The notes under the pieces: model-generated | Seen by the model: the letters and a program-made list of their open reading frames with translations, nothing else | What the model was told of the DNA's origin: nothing | Database searches by the model: none | Shown here: one piece after another, positions 57,139 to 64,000 of the stretch | How the letters are laid out: every line of letters starts with the position of its first letter | How positions within the stretch are numbered: the first letter of the stretch is position 1 | Translations under genes and position numbers: made by a program | Assembly: GCF_001682385.1 (NCBI RefSeq) | Contig: NZ_CP016210.1 | Coordinates: forward strand, 3,348,001-3,412,000 | DNA length: 64,000 bases | Reading direction: 5' to 3' | Origin: Azoarcus olearius | Lineage (GTDB): Bacteria; Pseudomonadota; Gammaproteobacteria; Burkholderiales; Rhodocyclaceae

Positions 57139-59256
57139 ATGACCCGCCCTGCCCGCCGCATCCGCGGCGCCCGCCCGCACACCCTCGCGCCGCTTGCCGC
57201 GGCCCTGCTCGGCGCCCTCGCCAGCCTGCCCGCCATGGCACAGGAAACCGCGCCGACGCAGGTGCTGGCGCCCACGGTCATCACTGGCAGCCGGGTGGAA
57301 GCCTCCAGCTTCGACCTGCCGTATTCGGTGGATAGCGTCAGCCTCGGCGCCGACAGCGCCGCCGGGTTGCGGGTGAATGTGTCCGAGGTGATGAACGCGG
57401 TGCCCGGCGTGGTGGTGCAGAACCGCCAGAACTACGCGCAGGACCTGCAGATTTCGGTGCGCGGCTTCGGCGCGCGTGCTGCCTTCGGCGTGCGCGGCGT
57501 CAAGCTGATCGCCGACGGCATTCCCGCCACCAACCCGGACGGCCAGGGCCAGGCGGCCACCTTCAACCTCGACACCGCCGAGCGCATCGAGGTGCTGCGC
57601 GGGCCGATGGCCACGATCTACGGCAACCACGCCGGCGGCGTCATCCAGCTGTTCTCGCGCGAGGGCCAGGGCGCGCCGCGGGTGTCGGCCGGGGTGTTCG
57701 GCGGCGACCACGGCACGGTCAAGGTGGATATCGGCGCCGAGGGCGAGAAGAACGGCATCGGCTACGTGCTCGACGCCTCGCACTTCGAGACCGACGGCGA
57801 ACGCCGCTACAGCGCCGCGGAACGCAACCAGGCGTATGCCAAGCTCACCTTCCGGCCGGACGAGGACAGCAAGCTCAACCTCATCTTCAGCAGCCTGCGC
57901 CAGCCCGAAACCGAAGACCCGCTGGGCCTCACCTGGGCCACCTGGAAGCGCGACGAAACCGCGGTGGAAAACGTTGCGCTGCAGTACCGCACGCGCAAGG
58001 AGATCGACCACGTGCAGGGCGGCGCCACCTACGAGCGCCGCTTCGGCAGTGATCGCCTGCAGGTGCAGGCCTACGCCGGCGAGCGCAGCGTGACCCAGTA
58101 CCAGTCCATCCCGCGCGCGGCGCAGACGCCGATCACCCACGCCGGCGGCGTGATCGACTTCGACCGCGAGTTCTACGGCGTCGGCGCGCGCTATATCGCC
58201 GACCGCGAGATCGGCCCCGGCCGCCTCACGCTGACCGCGGGCATCGACTACGACCGCTCCGAGGACGACCGCCAGGGCTACCAGAACTTCATCGGCACCG
58301 TGCTCGGGGTCAAGGGCGCGCTGCGCCGCGACGAGATCGACACCGTCACCAGCACCGACCCCTATGTGCAGGCGGTGTGGCGCCAGGGCGATTTCGACTG
58401 GACGCTGGGCGTGCGCCACAGCGAGGTGAAGTTCGACGTCGATGACAAGTTCATCGTCGGCGCCAACCGCGACGACAGCGGCTCGGTGAGCTACCACCAG
58501 ACCTCGCCGGCCGTGGGCGTGCTGTGGCGGCTGACGCCGGTGCTCAACCTCTACGCCAGCTACGGCCGCGGCTTCGAGACGCCGACGCTGAACGAACTCT
58601 CCTACTCGGCCTCAGGCGGTTTCAACTTCGACCTCAAGCCGGCGCGCAGCCGCCAGGCGGAAGTCGGCATCAAGGCCTATGTCGGCGAGCACACCCGGCT
58701 GAACGCGGCGGTGTTCCAGATCCGCACCGAGGACGAGATCGTCGTCGCCTCGTCGGTGGGCGGCCGCACCAGCTACACCAACGCCGGCACCACGCTGCGC
58801 CGCGGTCTGGAACTGGCCGCCGAGACCAACTTCACCCACAGCCTGTCGGCCCGCGGCGCGCTCACCGTGATGCGCGCGGTGTATGACGAAACCACCGCCA
58901 CGGTGGAAGACGGCAAGCGCATCCCCGGCATCCCGGCGGTCACCGCCTACGGCGAACTCGCGTGGAAGCCGCTCGCCGGCCTCACCACCGCGGTCGAGGC
59001 CATCCACCGCAGCAAGGTCTATGTGGACGACGCCAACGCCGACCACGCCGCACCGGCCTACACGCTGGTCAACCTGCGCCTGGCCGCCGAGCAGAAATCC
59101 GGCCCCTGGACCTTCAGCGAATTGCTGCGGCTGGACAACCTGTTCGACCGCGAGCACATCGCGTCGGTCATCGTCGGCGACCGCAATGGCCGCTACTACG
59201 AACCCGGACCGGGCCGCAGCCTGTATGGTGGCGTGCGTGTGAGCTACCAGTTCTAA
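57139..59256 (+). CDS. pqqU: TonB-dependent PQQ transporter, PqqU/YncD-like
   Basis: 705 residues with signal peptide ending near AMAQ. It shares long stretches with E. coli YncD/PqqU as remembered: VQNRQNYAQDLQISVRGFG, GIPATNPDGQGQ, YAGERSVTQYQSIP, ITHAGGV, GRGFETPTLNELSY, DEIVVAS and RNGRYYEPGPGR. PqqU takes up pyrroloquinoline quinone across the outer membrane with TonB energy. Location directly after a PQQ alcohol dehydrogenase, with only repeats between, is strong context. Not aligned by program here. Confidence 0.87.
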   Translation: MTRPARRIRGARPHTLAPLAAALLGALASLPAMAQETAPTQVLAPTVITGSRVEASSFDLPYSVDSVSLGADSAAGLRVNVSEVMNAVPGVVVQNRQNYAQDLQISVRGFGARAAFGVRGVKLIADGIPATNPDGQGQAATFNLDTAERIEVLRGPMATIYGNHAGGVIQLFSREGQGAPRVSAGVFGGDHGTVKVDIGAEGEKNGIGYVLDASHFETDGERRYSAAERNQAYAKLTFRPDEDSKLNLIFSSLRQPETEDPLGLTWATWKRDETAVENVALQYRTRKEIDHVQGGATYERRFGSDRLQVQAYAGERSVTQYQSIPRAAQTPITHAGGVIDFDREFYGVGARYIADREIGPGRLTLTAGIDYDRSEDDRQGYQNFIGTVLGVKGALRRDEIDTVTSTDPYVQAVWRQGDFDWTLGVRHSEVKFDVDDKFIVGANRDDSGSVSYHQTSPAVGVLWRLTPVLNLYASYGRGFETPTLNELSYSASGGFNFDLKPARSRQAEVGIKAYVGEHTRLNAAVFQIRTEDEIVVASSVGGRTSYTNAGTTLRRGLELAAETNFTHSLSARGALTVMRAVYDETTATVEDGKRIPGIPAVTAYGELAWKPLAGLTTAVEAIHRSKVYVDDANADHAAPAYTLVNLRLAAEQKSGPWTFSELLRLDNLFDREHIASVIVGDRNGRYYEPGPGRSLYGGVRVSYQF

Positions 59257-59261
59257 TACGC

Positions 59262-59801
59262 ATGCCCCTTGCCCAACGCGCGGCGCCGCGGCCTTCCTGG
59301 CCGCGCGCCGCGTTTGTCCGCCTGCTGCCGCGCGCGGCCCTGTTCGCCGCCGCGCTCGCGCTTGCCGCGCCGGCCGGCGCGCAGGAACTCGTCGTGCGCC
59401 GCCTGCAGGCGGTCACCTTCGCCGCCGCACACGAGGCGGTGCTGGACGCAATCGCGGCCGAAGGCATCGCCCCGCCCACCGAAAGCGACTTCGGCGGCAT
59501 GCTCGCACGCACCGCGCCCGATCTCGGCCACCGCGCCGATTTCTATGCCGAAGCGCGCCTGATCAACTTCTGCAGCAGCCCGCTGGCCGCCCGCATGGCC
59601 GCCGAATCGCCCCACCAGCTGCTCTACTGCCCGCTGCAGATCGCGGTGTACCGGCTGCCCGACGATGCCGGCGCGGTCTATCTCGGTTACCGCCGCAGCG
59701 CCCCCACCGCGGCCGGCCGCGCCGCCGAAACCCTGCTCGAAGCCATCCTCAACCGCAGCGCGGCGGAACTGGGTCGGTCCCTGCCCGGCGTCGCGCCCTG
59801 A
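59262..59801 (+). CDS. Exported DUF302 protein
   Basis: 179 residues, five bases after the pqqU-like stop, so probably co-transcribed. Signal segment (about 20-46, ending APAGAQ). The core resembles DUF302 (FAAAHEAVLDAIAAEG, then INFCSSPLAARMAAESPHQLLYCPLQIAVYRLPDD and VYLGYRR) with two Cys. DUF302 proteins occur widely near redox and heavy-metal systems with no agreed activity. In this place it may serve PQQ or dehydrogenase maturation. Confidence 0.75.
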   Translation: MPLAQRAAPRPSWPRAAFVRLLPRAALFAAALALAAPAGAQELVVRRLQAVTFAAAHEAVLDAIAAEGIAPPTESDFGGMLARTAPDLGHRADFYAEARLINFCSSPLAARMAAESPHQLLYCPLQIAVYRLPDDAGAVYLGYRRSAPTAAGRAAETLLEAILNRSAAELGRSLPGVAP

Positions 59802-59966
59802 TCACCTTTCCACCCCTTCCGCCGTCGCCGCCCCCTCTCCGCCGAAAGCCCGCGCACGAAAAAATTTCATGCCGACGGGCTCGGATCATGCTTACGGAAT
59901 GGCGTATCGTAGGGCGGGCCGGCCTGCCGCCGGCGCGCAAACCATAAAAGAGAGAGGAAGAACAAC

Positions 59967-60251
59967 ATGGCATCCAACCCCGTCCGCAAGCTCGCCCGCA
60001 TTACCGGCAAACCCGGCCGTGCCGCCGAACTACGCGCCGCCCTGAAGGAACTGGAACTGGCCACGGTCACCGAACCCGGCTGCCGCGAGTTCCGCTTCTA
60101 CCAGGCCATCTCGGCCGAGGACAGCTTCGTGCTGATCGAACATTTCACCGACGAGGCCGCACTTAAGCTGCACCTGCAACTGCCCTATACGCAGAGCTTC
60201 TTTGCCCGCCAGCTGGTGGACAAGGTCGAAGCGATCGACCTGCCCGGCTGA
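59967..60251 (+). CDS. ABM-family quinol monooxygenase-like protein
   Basis: 94 residues of the antibiotic-biosynthesis monooxygenase (YgiN-like) fold: a dimeric ferredoxin-like protein with LARITGKPGRAAELRAAL, TEPGCREFRFYQAI and FVLIEHFTDEAALKLHL. GAGAGG precedes the ATG. Such proteins may oxidise or reduce quinols without cofactor; the exact role is unknown. Confidence 0.85.
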   Translation: MASNPVRKLARITGKPGRAAELRAALKELELATVTEPGCREFRFYQAISAEDSFVLIEHFTDEAALKLHLQLPYTQSFFARQLVDKVEAIDLPG

Positions 60252-60292
60252 GCCCTTCGCGCCCGCGCGGCCGCCGCCGGGCGCTTTCCACC

Positions 60293-60308
60293 GTATCGTT
60301 TGCGATAC
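60293..60308. promoter_or_regulatory. Inverted repeat in upstream region of secreted-protein operon
   Basis: GTATCG-TTTG-CGATAC, a perfect 6-base dyad, 40 bases past the ABM gene and about 265 bases before the next start. It could be an operator or a weak terminator. Nothing else is recognisable in 60252-60572, except AAGGAG at 60561-60566. Confidence 0.4.
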
Positions 60309-60572
60309 ACCGGCCGCAACCCTGCGGCCGCCAGCACACCACTGATTCCCAACGACTTTTCCCACGCCGCCCGCGTTCATCCGCACGACCTCCGCGATCC
60401 GGCTGTAACGGCGCTGAACAGATTTCCCGCCACCGCCCCCCGCGCCCGTCGGCCGCCGGCCGCAAATGCCTTTGTCCTCGCGGCTCCCGCGGCGATGGTA
60501 CGGGAGTTGCGATTCCGCCCGGTTGAGCGGGGCAGGCTGCTCCGCCGTCACGTCAGCCCAAAGGAGAAAGTC

Positions 60573-62231
60573 ATGAAAATCAGTGTGTTAAGCGCTGCAC
60601 TCGCCCTCGCCTTCGGTCTCGCCGGCCCCGCATGGGCCGATCCGACGGTGAGTGCCGGGCGCGACGCCGGTGGCGCCACCGCGAGTGAAACATCCACGCA
60701 GGGCGGCTCGGGGGCCGCGGCCAACGGCTATTCCAGCGCGACCCAGGACAACAGCGACAACTCCGACAACCGCAACAACTCCGATCAGAACAACGACAAG
60801 AGCGCTGGCAACACGCGCAACAACTCGGGCGACGTAAACGCCCGCGACTACGGCACCGCGGCCGCCAACAACGGCTCCACCGCCACCTCCAACCTGTCCA
60901 ACGCCTTCAACACCACCCGCGTGGCGGCGGTGTCGCGGCTCAACGGTACGGTGTCGGGCATCACCGTGCAGGGGCTGGGCAACGTGGTCAGCAACCTGGG
61001 CAATGCCAACGGCGGCAATGGCGGCACCGGCCACGGCGGCACGGGCGGCGGCGCAACCGGCAGCTCGGCCTTCTCCGGCAACGGCGGCAATGGCGGTTCC
61101 GCCTCCGGCGGTGACGGCGGCGCCGGCTCCGGCGGGCAGGCGATGGGCGGCATGGCCGGTAATGGCGGCACCGCCTCCGGCGGCAACGGCGGCAATGGCG
61201 GCAACGGCGCGGCGGCCACCGCCGGCAGTGCGACGACGGGCGGCGCCACCGGCGGCCGCGGCGGCGACGGCACCGGCGCCAGCGCCAACTCCAGCGGCGT
61301 GCGCGGCGGCGACGGCGGCAACGGCGGCGCGGCGCAGAACCCGTCCGGCGGCAACGGCGGCAACGCCACTGCGAGCAGCGGGGCCGCCACCTCCACCACC
61401 ACCGCATCGGGCGGCGCCGGCTCCAGCAGCGTGGGCGGCACCTCGGCCTCCAGCGGCGATGCGAGTTCCAGCGGTTCGGCCTCTGCCGGCGGCGTGACGG
61501 CGGCCGGCGGCGGCGCCAGCACCGCGCTCGGCGACGGTGACGGCGGCACCGGCGGCGCGGCCAGCAGCGGCGCCACCAGCTCCACCGGCGGCAGCTCGAC
61601 CGGCGGCGCCACCACCGCCTCGGCGGGCACCTCCAGCGGCACCGGCGGCACCGCCAGCGGCTCCGGCGGCGCGGCCACCGCCAGCGGCACCCCGGCCTCC
61701 GGCGCCCCCACGGCGAGCAGCGGCACCGGCGGATCGGCCAGCAACGTGGCCGGCACCGGGGCCACCGGCGGCGCGGCGACCAGCGGTGCGGCGACCGGCG
61801 GATCGGGCAGCGGCGCGGCGGGCGGCACGGCCAGCAGCGGCGCGGCGACGGCGGGTACCGCCACCGGCGGTAGCGGTGGTGCGGCCGGTGCCGGGCAGGG
61901 CGGCACCGGCGGCGCCGGCGGCGCGGGCGGCACGGCCACGGCGGGTGCGGGCACGGGCGGTTCCGGCCAGGGCGGCACCGGCGGCACGGGCGGCGCAGGC
62001 GGCGCGGCCACCGCGGGTGACGCGGTCGCCGGCAACGGCAACGGCGGCAGCGGAGGCGCGGGTGGCGCAGGCGGGCAGATCTCGCTCAATGCCGGCACCT
62101 TCAACATGTCCAACAGCATCAGCGGCAGCTTCACCAACGGCGCCGGCATCATCATCAATGCCCAGAACACCGGCATTGGCGCCCTGGTGCAGCAAAGCGC
62201 CAACGTGCAGGCCAACCTGACGGTCAGGTAA
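60573..62231 (+). CDS. Large Gly/Ala/Ser-rich exported protein, putative fibre subunit
   Basis: 552 residues from the ATG at 60573 (AAGGAG at 60561-60566). Signal peptide ends near AWA. Then an Asn/Asp/Ser-rich stretch (55-95), a conserved-looking segment with TVSGITVQGLGNVVSN (125-141), a Gly-x-Gly repeat region (about 147-500; GGNGG, GGTGG, GGAGG units with Ser/Ala/Thr) and a non-repetitive C-terminus with QNTGIGALVQQ. Resembles silk or PE_PGRS proteins only in composition. With the next three genes it may be a secreted, self-assembling fibre component; not a named family. No cysteine. The frame remains open upstream, but without signal or RBS. Confidence 0.6.
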   Translation: MKISVLSAALALAFGLAGPAWADPTVSAGRDAGGATASETSTQGGSGAAANGYSSATQDNSDNSDNRNNSDQNNDKSAGNTRNNSGDVNARDYGTAAANNGSTATSNLSNAFNTTRVAAVSRLNGTVSGITVQGLGNVVSNLGNANGGNGGTGHGGTGGGATGSSAFSGNGGNGGSASGGDGGAGSGGQAMGGMAGNGGTASGGNGGNGGNGAAATAGSATTGGATGGRGGDGTGASANSSGVRGGDGGNGGAAQNPSGGNGGNATASSGAATSTTTASGGAGSSSVGGTSASSGDASSSGSASAGGVTAAGGGASTALGDGDGGTGGAASSGATSSTGGSSTGGATTASAGTSSGTGGTASGSGGAATASGTPASGAPTASSGTGGSASNVAGTGATGGAATSGAATGGSGSGAAGGTASSGAATAGTATGGSGGAAGAGQGGTGGAGGAGGTATAGAGTGGSGQGGTGGTGGAGGAATAGDAVAGNGNGGSGGAGGAGGQISLNAGTFNMSNSISGSFTNGAGIIINAQNTGIGALVQQSANVQANLTVR

Positions 62232-62240
62232 GCCTCCGGC

Positions 62241-62266
62241 GCGGGGCGGGCGCTGGCCCGCCCCGC
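62241..62266 (+). terminator. Hairpin between major and minor subunit genes
   Basis: Perfect 11-base stem GCGGGGCGGGC / GCCCGCCCCGC with a GCTG loop, ten bases after the stop. No T-run; likely limits read-through or stabilises the upstream message so that the large protein is made in excess. Confidence 0.6.
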
Positions 62267-62295
62267 AGGCAGCAACAGTGGGCAGGAGGCAGACC

Positions 62296-62643
62296 ATGAG
62301 AACCGGAGTGTCCATGATCGCCCTCGGCATCGCGCTCGCCGCCACCTGCGGCTCGCCGGCGAGCGTGCATGCGGAGGAAGGCGGCGCGGCCGGCGTGCTC
62401 GGCGGCCGGGTGGTGGCGCTGGAGGCGCTGGCGGACCAGCGCGGCGGTGCCGACACCCACCTGAGCGACATCCACGCCGCCGGCGCGGTGCGCGAGGTGC
62501 AGGTGCAGGACGCGATGACGGGCTTCAACAACGTGTCCGACGGCGCGCTGGCGGGCTCGTCCGGCATGCCGATGCTGATCCAGAACACCGGCAACGGTGT
62601 GCTGATCCAGAACGCGGTGATCCTGAACGTGGAGGTGAAGTAG
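62296..62643 (+). CDS. Small exported protein sharing a motif with the large Gly-rich protein
   Basis: 115 residues with signal peptide (ending near SVHA) and AGGAGG ahead of the ATG. The C-terminal half contains LIQNTGNGVLIQNAVILNVEVK-like residues, which match the C-terminus of the large protein (QNTGxGxLxQ then NxxV). This suggests a short homologue or minor subunit. Stop touches the next start with no gap. No database family recognised. Confidence 0.65.
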   Translation: MRTGVSMIALGIALAATCGSPASVHAEEGGAAGVLGGRVVALEALADQRGGADTHLSDIHAAGAVREVQVQDAMTGFNNVSDGALAGSSGMPMLIQNTGNGVLIQNAVILNVEVK

Positions 62644-63351
62644 ATGGCGCAGACGCGGCCCGCGCAATGCGGCCGCCTGCGCCGCGCCGCGGCGGCGCTG
62701 GCGTGTGCCGGCGCCGCCACCGCGCTGGCGGCCGACCTGCGGATGGTGGCGCCGCTGGGGGGCAGCCTGAGCGTGCCGACCGTGAGCCTGCGCGAAGCGC
62801 GCTTCGTCACCACGCTGCGCCAGCAGTACGACTTCTCCTGCGGGTCGGCCGCGGTGGCGACGCTGCTGACCCATCACTACGGCCACCCGGTGAACGAAGC
62901 GCAGGTGTTCCAGGTGATGTACGCCAGCGGCGACCAGGCCAAGATCCGCCGCGAAGGCTTCTCGATGCTGGACATGAAGCGCTACCTCGACCAGCTCGGC
63001 TTCATCACCGAGGGCGTGGAGGCCACGCTGGACCAGCTCGCCGCGGTGGGCGTGCCGGCGATCGCGTTGATCCAGGAGCACGGCTACGCGCATTTCGTGG
63101 TGGTGAAGGGGCTGCGCAACGCGAGCGTGCTGCTCGGCGACCCGGCGATGGGCACCCGCGTCGTCAGCCGGACGGATTTCGAGCGCAACTGGCGCAGCGG
63201 CATCCTGCTGGTGGTGAACAACAACGTGGACCGCGCCCGCTTCAACCAGGAGGTCGACTGGCGGGTGCGCCCGCGCGCCCCGCTGGCGCGCGGACTGGAC
63301 AACAACACGGCGGACGTGCAGTTGCTGCAGCGCGCCCCATCGGACCATTGA
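62644..63351 (+). CDS. Exported C39-family cysteine peptidase
   Basis: 235 residues with an N-terminal export segment (ending near TALAAD). Catalytic pattern of C39 (bacteriocin-processing) peptidases: Cys66 in QQYDFSCGSAA, His150 in GYAHFVVVKG and Asp166 in LLGDPAMG. Unlike ABC-transporter C39 domains, it is a free-standing enzyme directed to the periplasm, as FapD is in Pseudomonas. Starts immediately after the small protein stop, with GGAGG inside that gene. Likely cleaves after a Gly-Gly leader in an operon partner. Confidence 0.88.
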   Translation: MAQTRPAQCGRLRRAAAALACAGAATALAADLRMVAPLGGSLSVPTVSLREARFVTTLRQQYDFSCGSAAVATLLTHHYGHPVNEAQVFQVMYASGDQAKIRREGFSMLDMKRYLDQLGFITEGVEATLDQLAAVGVPAIALIQEHGYAHFVVVKGLRNASVLLGDPAMGTRVVSRTDFERNWRSGILLVVNNNVDRARFNQEVDWRVRPRAPLARGLDNNTADVQLLQRAPSDH

Positions 63352-63364
63352 AAGGACGATCGCC

Positions 63365-64000
63365 ATGCAGACCGCCCGCATCGCGCTGCTGCTGGCCGCA
63401 CTCGGCGGACTGGGCGTGGGCGCCGCACGCGCCCTGGTGGAGCACGCCGAGCCGCCGCCGCCGGGGTCCGCCGGCGACGGCGCGCACAGCGTGATGAACA
63501 CCGTGGCGGCCGCCGCCTTTGCCGGCTTCGACGCCGCCGCGTGCGCGCCGGCGGAAAGCCCGCCGGCCGAATTGCTGGCGCTGGCGGACTGGCCGCTGGA
63601 CCGGGCCGGAACCTGCACGCGGGCGAAGACCGGCGCGGATGTCGCGGCGCTCGAGACCGTGGCGCCGATCCGCGCCGTCGTCGAAGTGATCGAAGCCGAG
63701 TTCCGCCGCCCGCAGGACATCCTGGACAGCTACGGCGATGCCGGCCCCACCGTGGCTGCGCGCGGCCACGACTATGGCGAACACGGCGCCCTCGCTGATA
63801 CCGCGACGGCCGAGGCCGAAGCACCGTATGGCGATGCCGGCACGCTGCACGCAGGCGAATTGCGCCCTGTGCCGCACGTGGTGCGCCCGCCGGCAGCCGG
63901 CCGCCCGCTGCGCCCCACGCTGATGGCGGCGGCGGTGGACGAGGCCACGCTCGACACCCTGCGCGGCGGCTTCGAAACGCCTTCCGGGCTGCGGGTGTCG
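63365..64000 (+). CDS. Exported protein with Gly-Gly leader-like motif, cut by window end
   Basis: The frame opens at 63365 (AAAGGA upstream) and is uninterrupted to the window edge: 212 residues visible. Signal peptide MQTARIALLLAALGGLGVGAARA. A long Ala/Pro/Glu-rich region follows, with two Cys (about 60 and 86). Near the edge VDEATLDTLRGGFETPSGL resembles a double-glycine processing site (Leu at -7, Leu at -4, GG) as cut by C39 peptidases, and the sequence then turns into a beta-like strand. A plausible substrate of the preceding peptidase and perhaps a membrane or export component of the fibre system. Confidence 0.6.
   Translation, partial: MQTARIALLLAALGGLGVGAARALVEHAEPPPPGSAGDGAHSVMNTVAAAAFAGFDAAACAPAESPPAELLALADWPLDRAGTCTRAKTGADVAALETVAPIRAVVEVIEAEFRRPQDILDSYGDAGPTVAARGHDYGEHGALADTATAEAEAPYGDAGTLHAGELRPVPHVVRPPAAGRPLRPTLMAAAVDEATLDTLRGGFETPSGLRVS

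Noticed and set aside
60300-60572. Upstream extension of the Gly-rich protein gene
   Set aside because: Ninety Arg/Pro-rich residues with no ribosome-binding site; the ATG at 60573 has AAGGAG and a signal peptide.
61000-62050. GGCGGC-rich repeats as a possible CRISPR array or satellite
   Set aside because: Repeats are codon-phased Gly-x-Gly units of irregular length inside an open frame; no unique spacers between identical repeats.
60573-62231. PE_PGRS-family assignment for the Gly-rich protein
   Set aside because: There is no PE domain, and the N-terminus is an ordinary Sec signal peptide; only composition is similar.

Overview
The window is about 64 kb of GC-rich (roughly 68-70 %) chromosome, densely coded. 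Gene content suggests a betaproteobacterium of the Rhodocyclales (Azoarcus/Thauera/Aromatoleum/Zoogloea type): PQQ-linked alcohol oxidation, betaproteobacterial porin, FIST chemoreceptor, PEP-CTERM protein remnant, a GlnK-Amt nitrogen operon and many TonB receptors. No rRNA, tRNA, intact IS element, phage or CRISPR array was seen. This placement is inferred from gene families, not from a marker gene.

Layout. 0-6 kb: the end of a SoxYZ-like carrier, a quinoprotein-relay metallohydrolase, a TonB receptor and a NarL-type two-component system. 6.4-8.5 kb: a soluble FIST-MCP chemoreceptor. 8.5-11.8 kb: a lower-GC island with a coupled pair of unknown genes, one ending in a PD-(D/E)xK-like nuclease domain, plus small broken or orphan ORFs. 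12-14 kb: a decayed PEP-CTERM protein gene and an ankyrin protein. 14-22 kb: small redox and stress enzymes (methyltransferase, two RibD-C reductases, FMN reductase, KatG, YcaC-like hydrolase, pirin, LysR). 22-28.4 kb: iron-uptake genes (two TonB receptors, PepSY membrane protein). 28.7-34 kb: a GNAT-hydrolase fusion behind a Fur-like palindrome, an M15-type peptidase, a YcbB-type L,D-transpeptidase, a DedA-rhodanese fusion and an N-formylglutamate deformylase.

34-48 kb is one metabolic unit: a LysR regulator, an FAD amine dehydrogenase-like protein, EtfB, EtfA, a HutD-like cupin and ETF-quinone oxidoreductase. After a divergent XRE-cupin regulator and a strong sigma-54 promoter come GlnT/GMAS-like ligase, three glutamate synthase-like MgsABC/GlxBCD proteins, GlnK and Amt. 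The set looks like an N-methylglutamate-type amine pathway in which a single flavoprotein plus ETF could stand in for the usual heterotetrameric dehydrogenase.

48-60 kb: a porin with a clear terminator, then an alcohol oxidation locus: AraC-type regulator, outer-membrane channel, aldehyde dehydrogenase, Ca-type quinohaemoprotein alcohol dehydrogenase and, next to it, a receptor closely resembling the PQQ transporter PqqU (YncD). 60.5-64 kb: a four-gene secreted-protein operon (large Gly-rich protein, short relative, C39 peptidase, protein with a GG-leader-like motif) that may be an undescribed fibre or amyloid system; it runs off the window edge.

Between genes lies a family of palindromic C-rich/G-rich repeats, usually as inverted pairs, at seven or so sites; one copy has become the C-terminal coding end of the histidine kinase.
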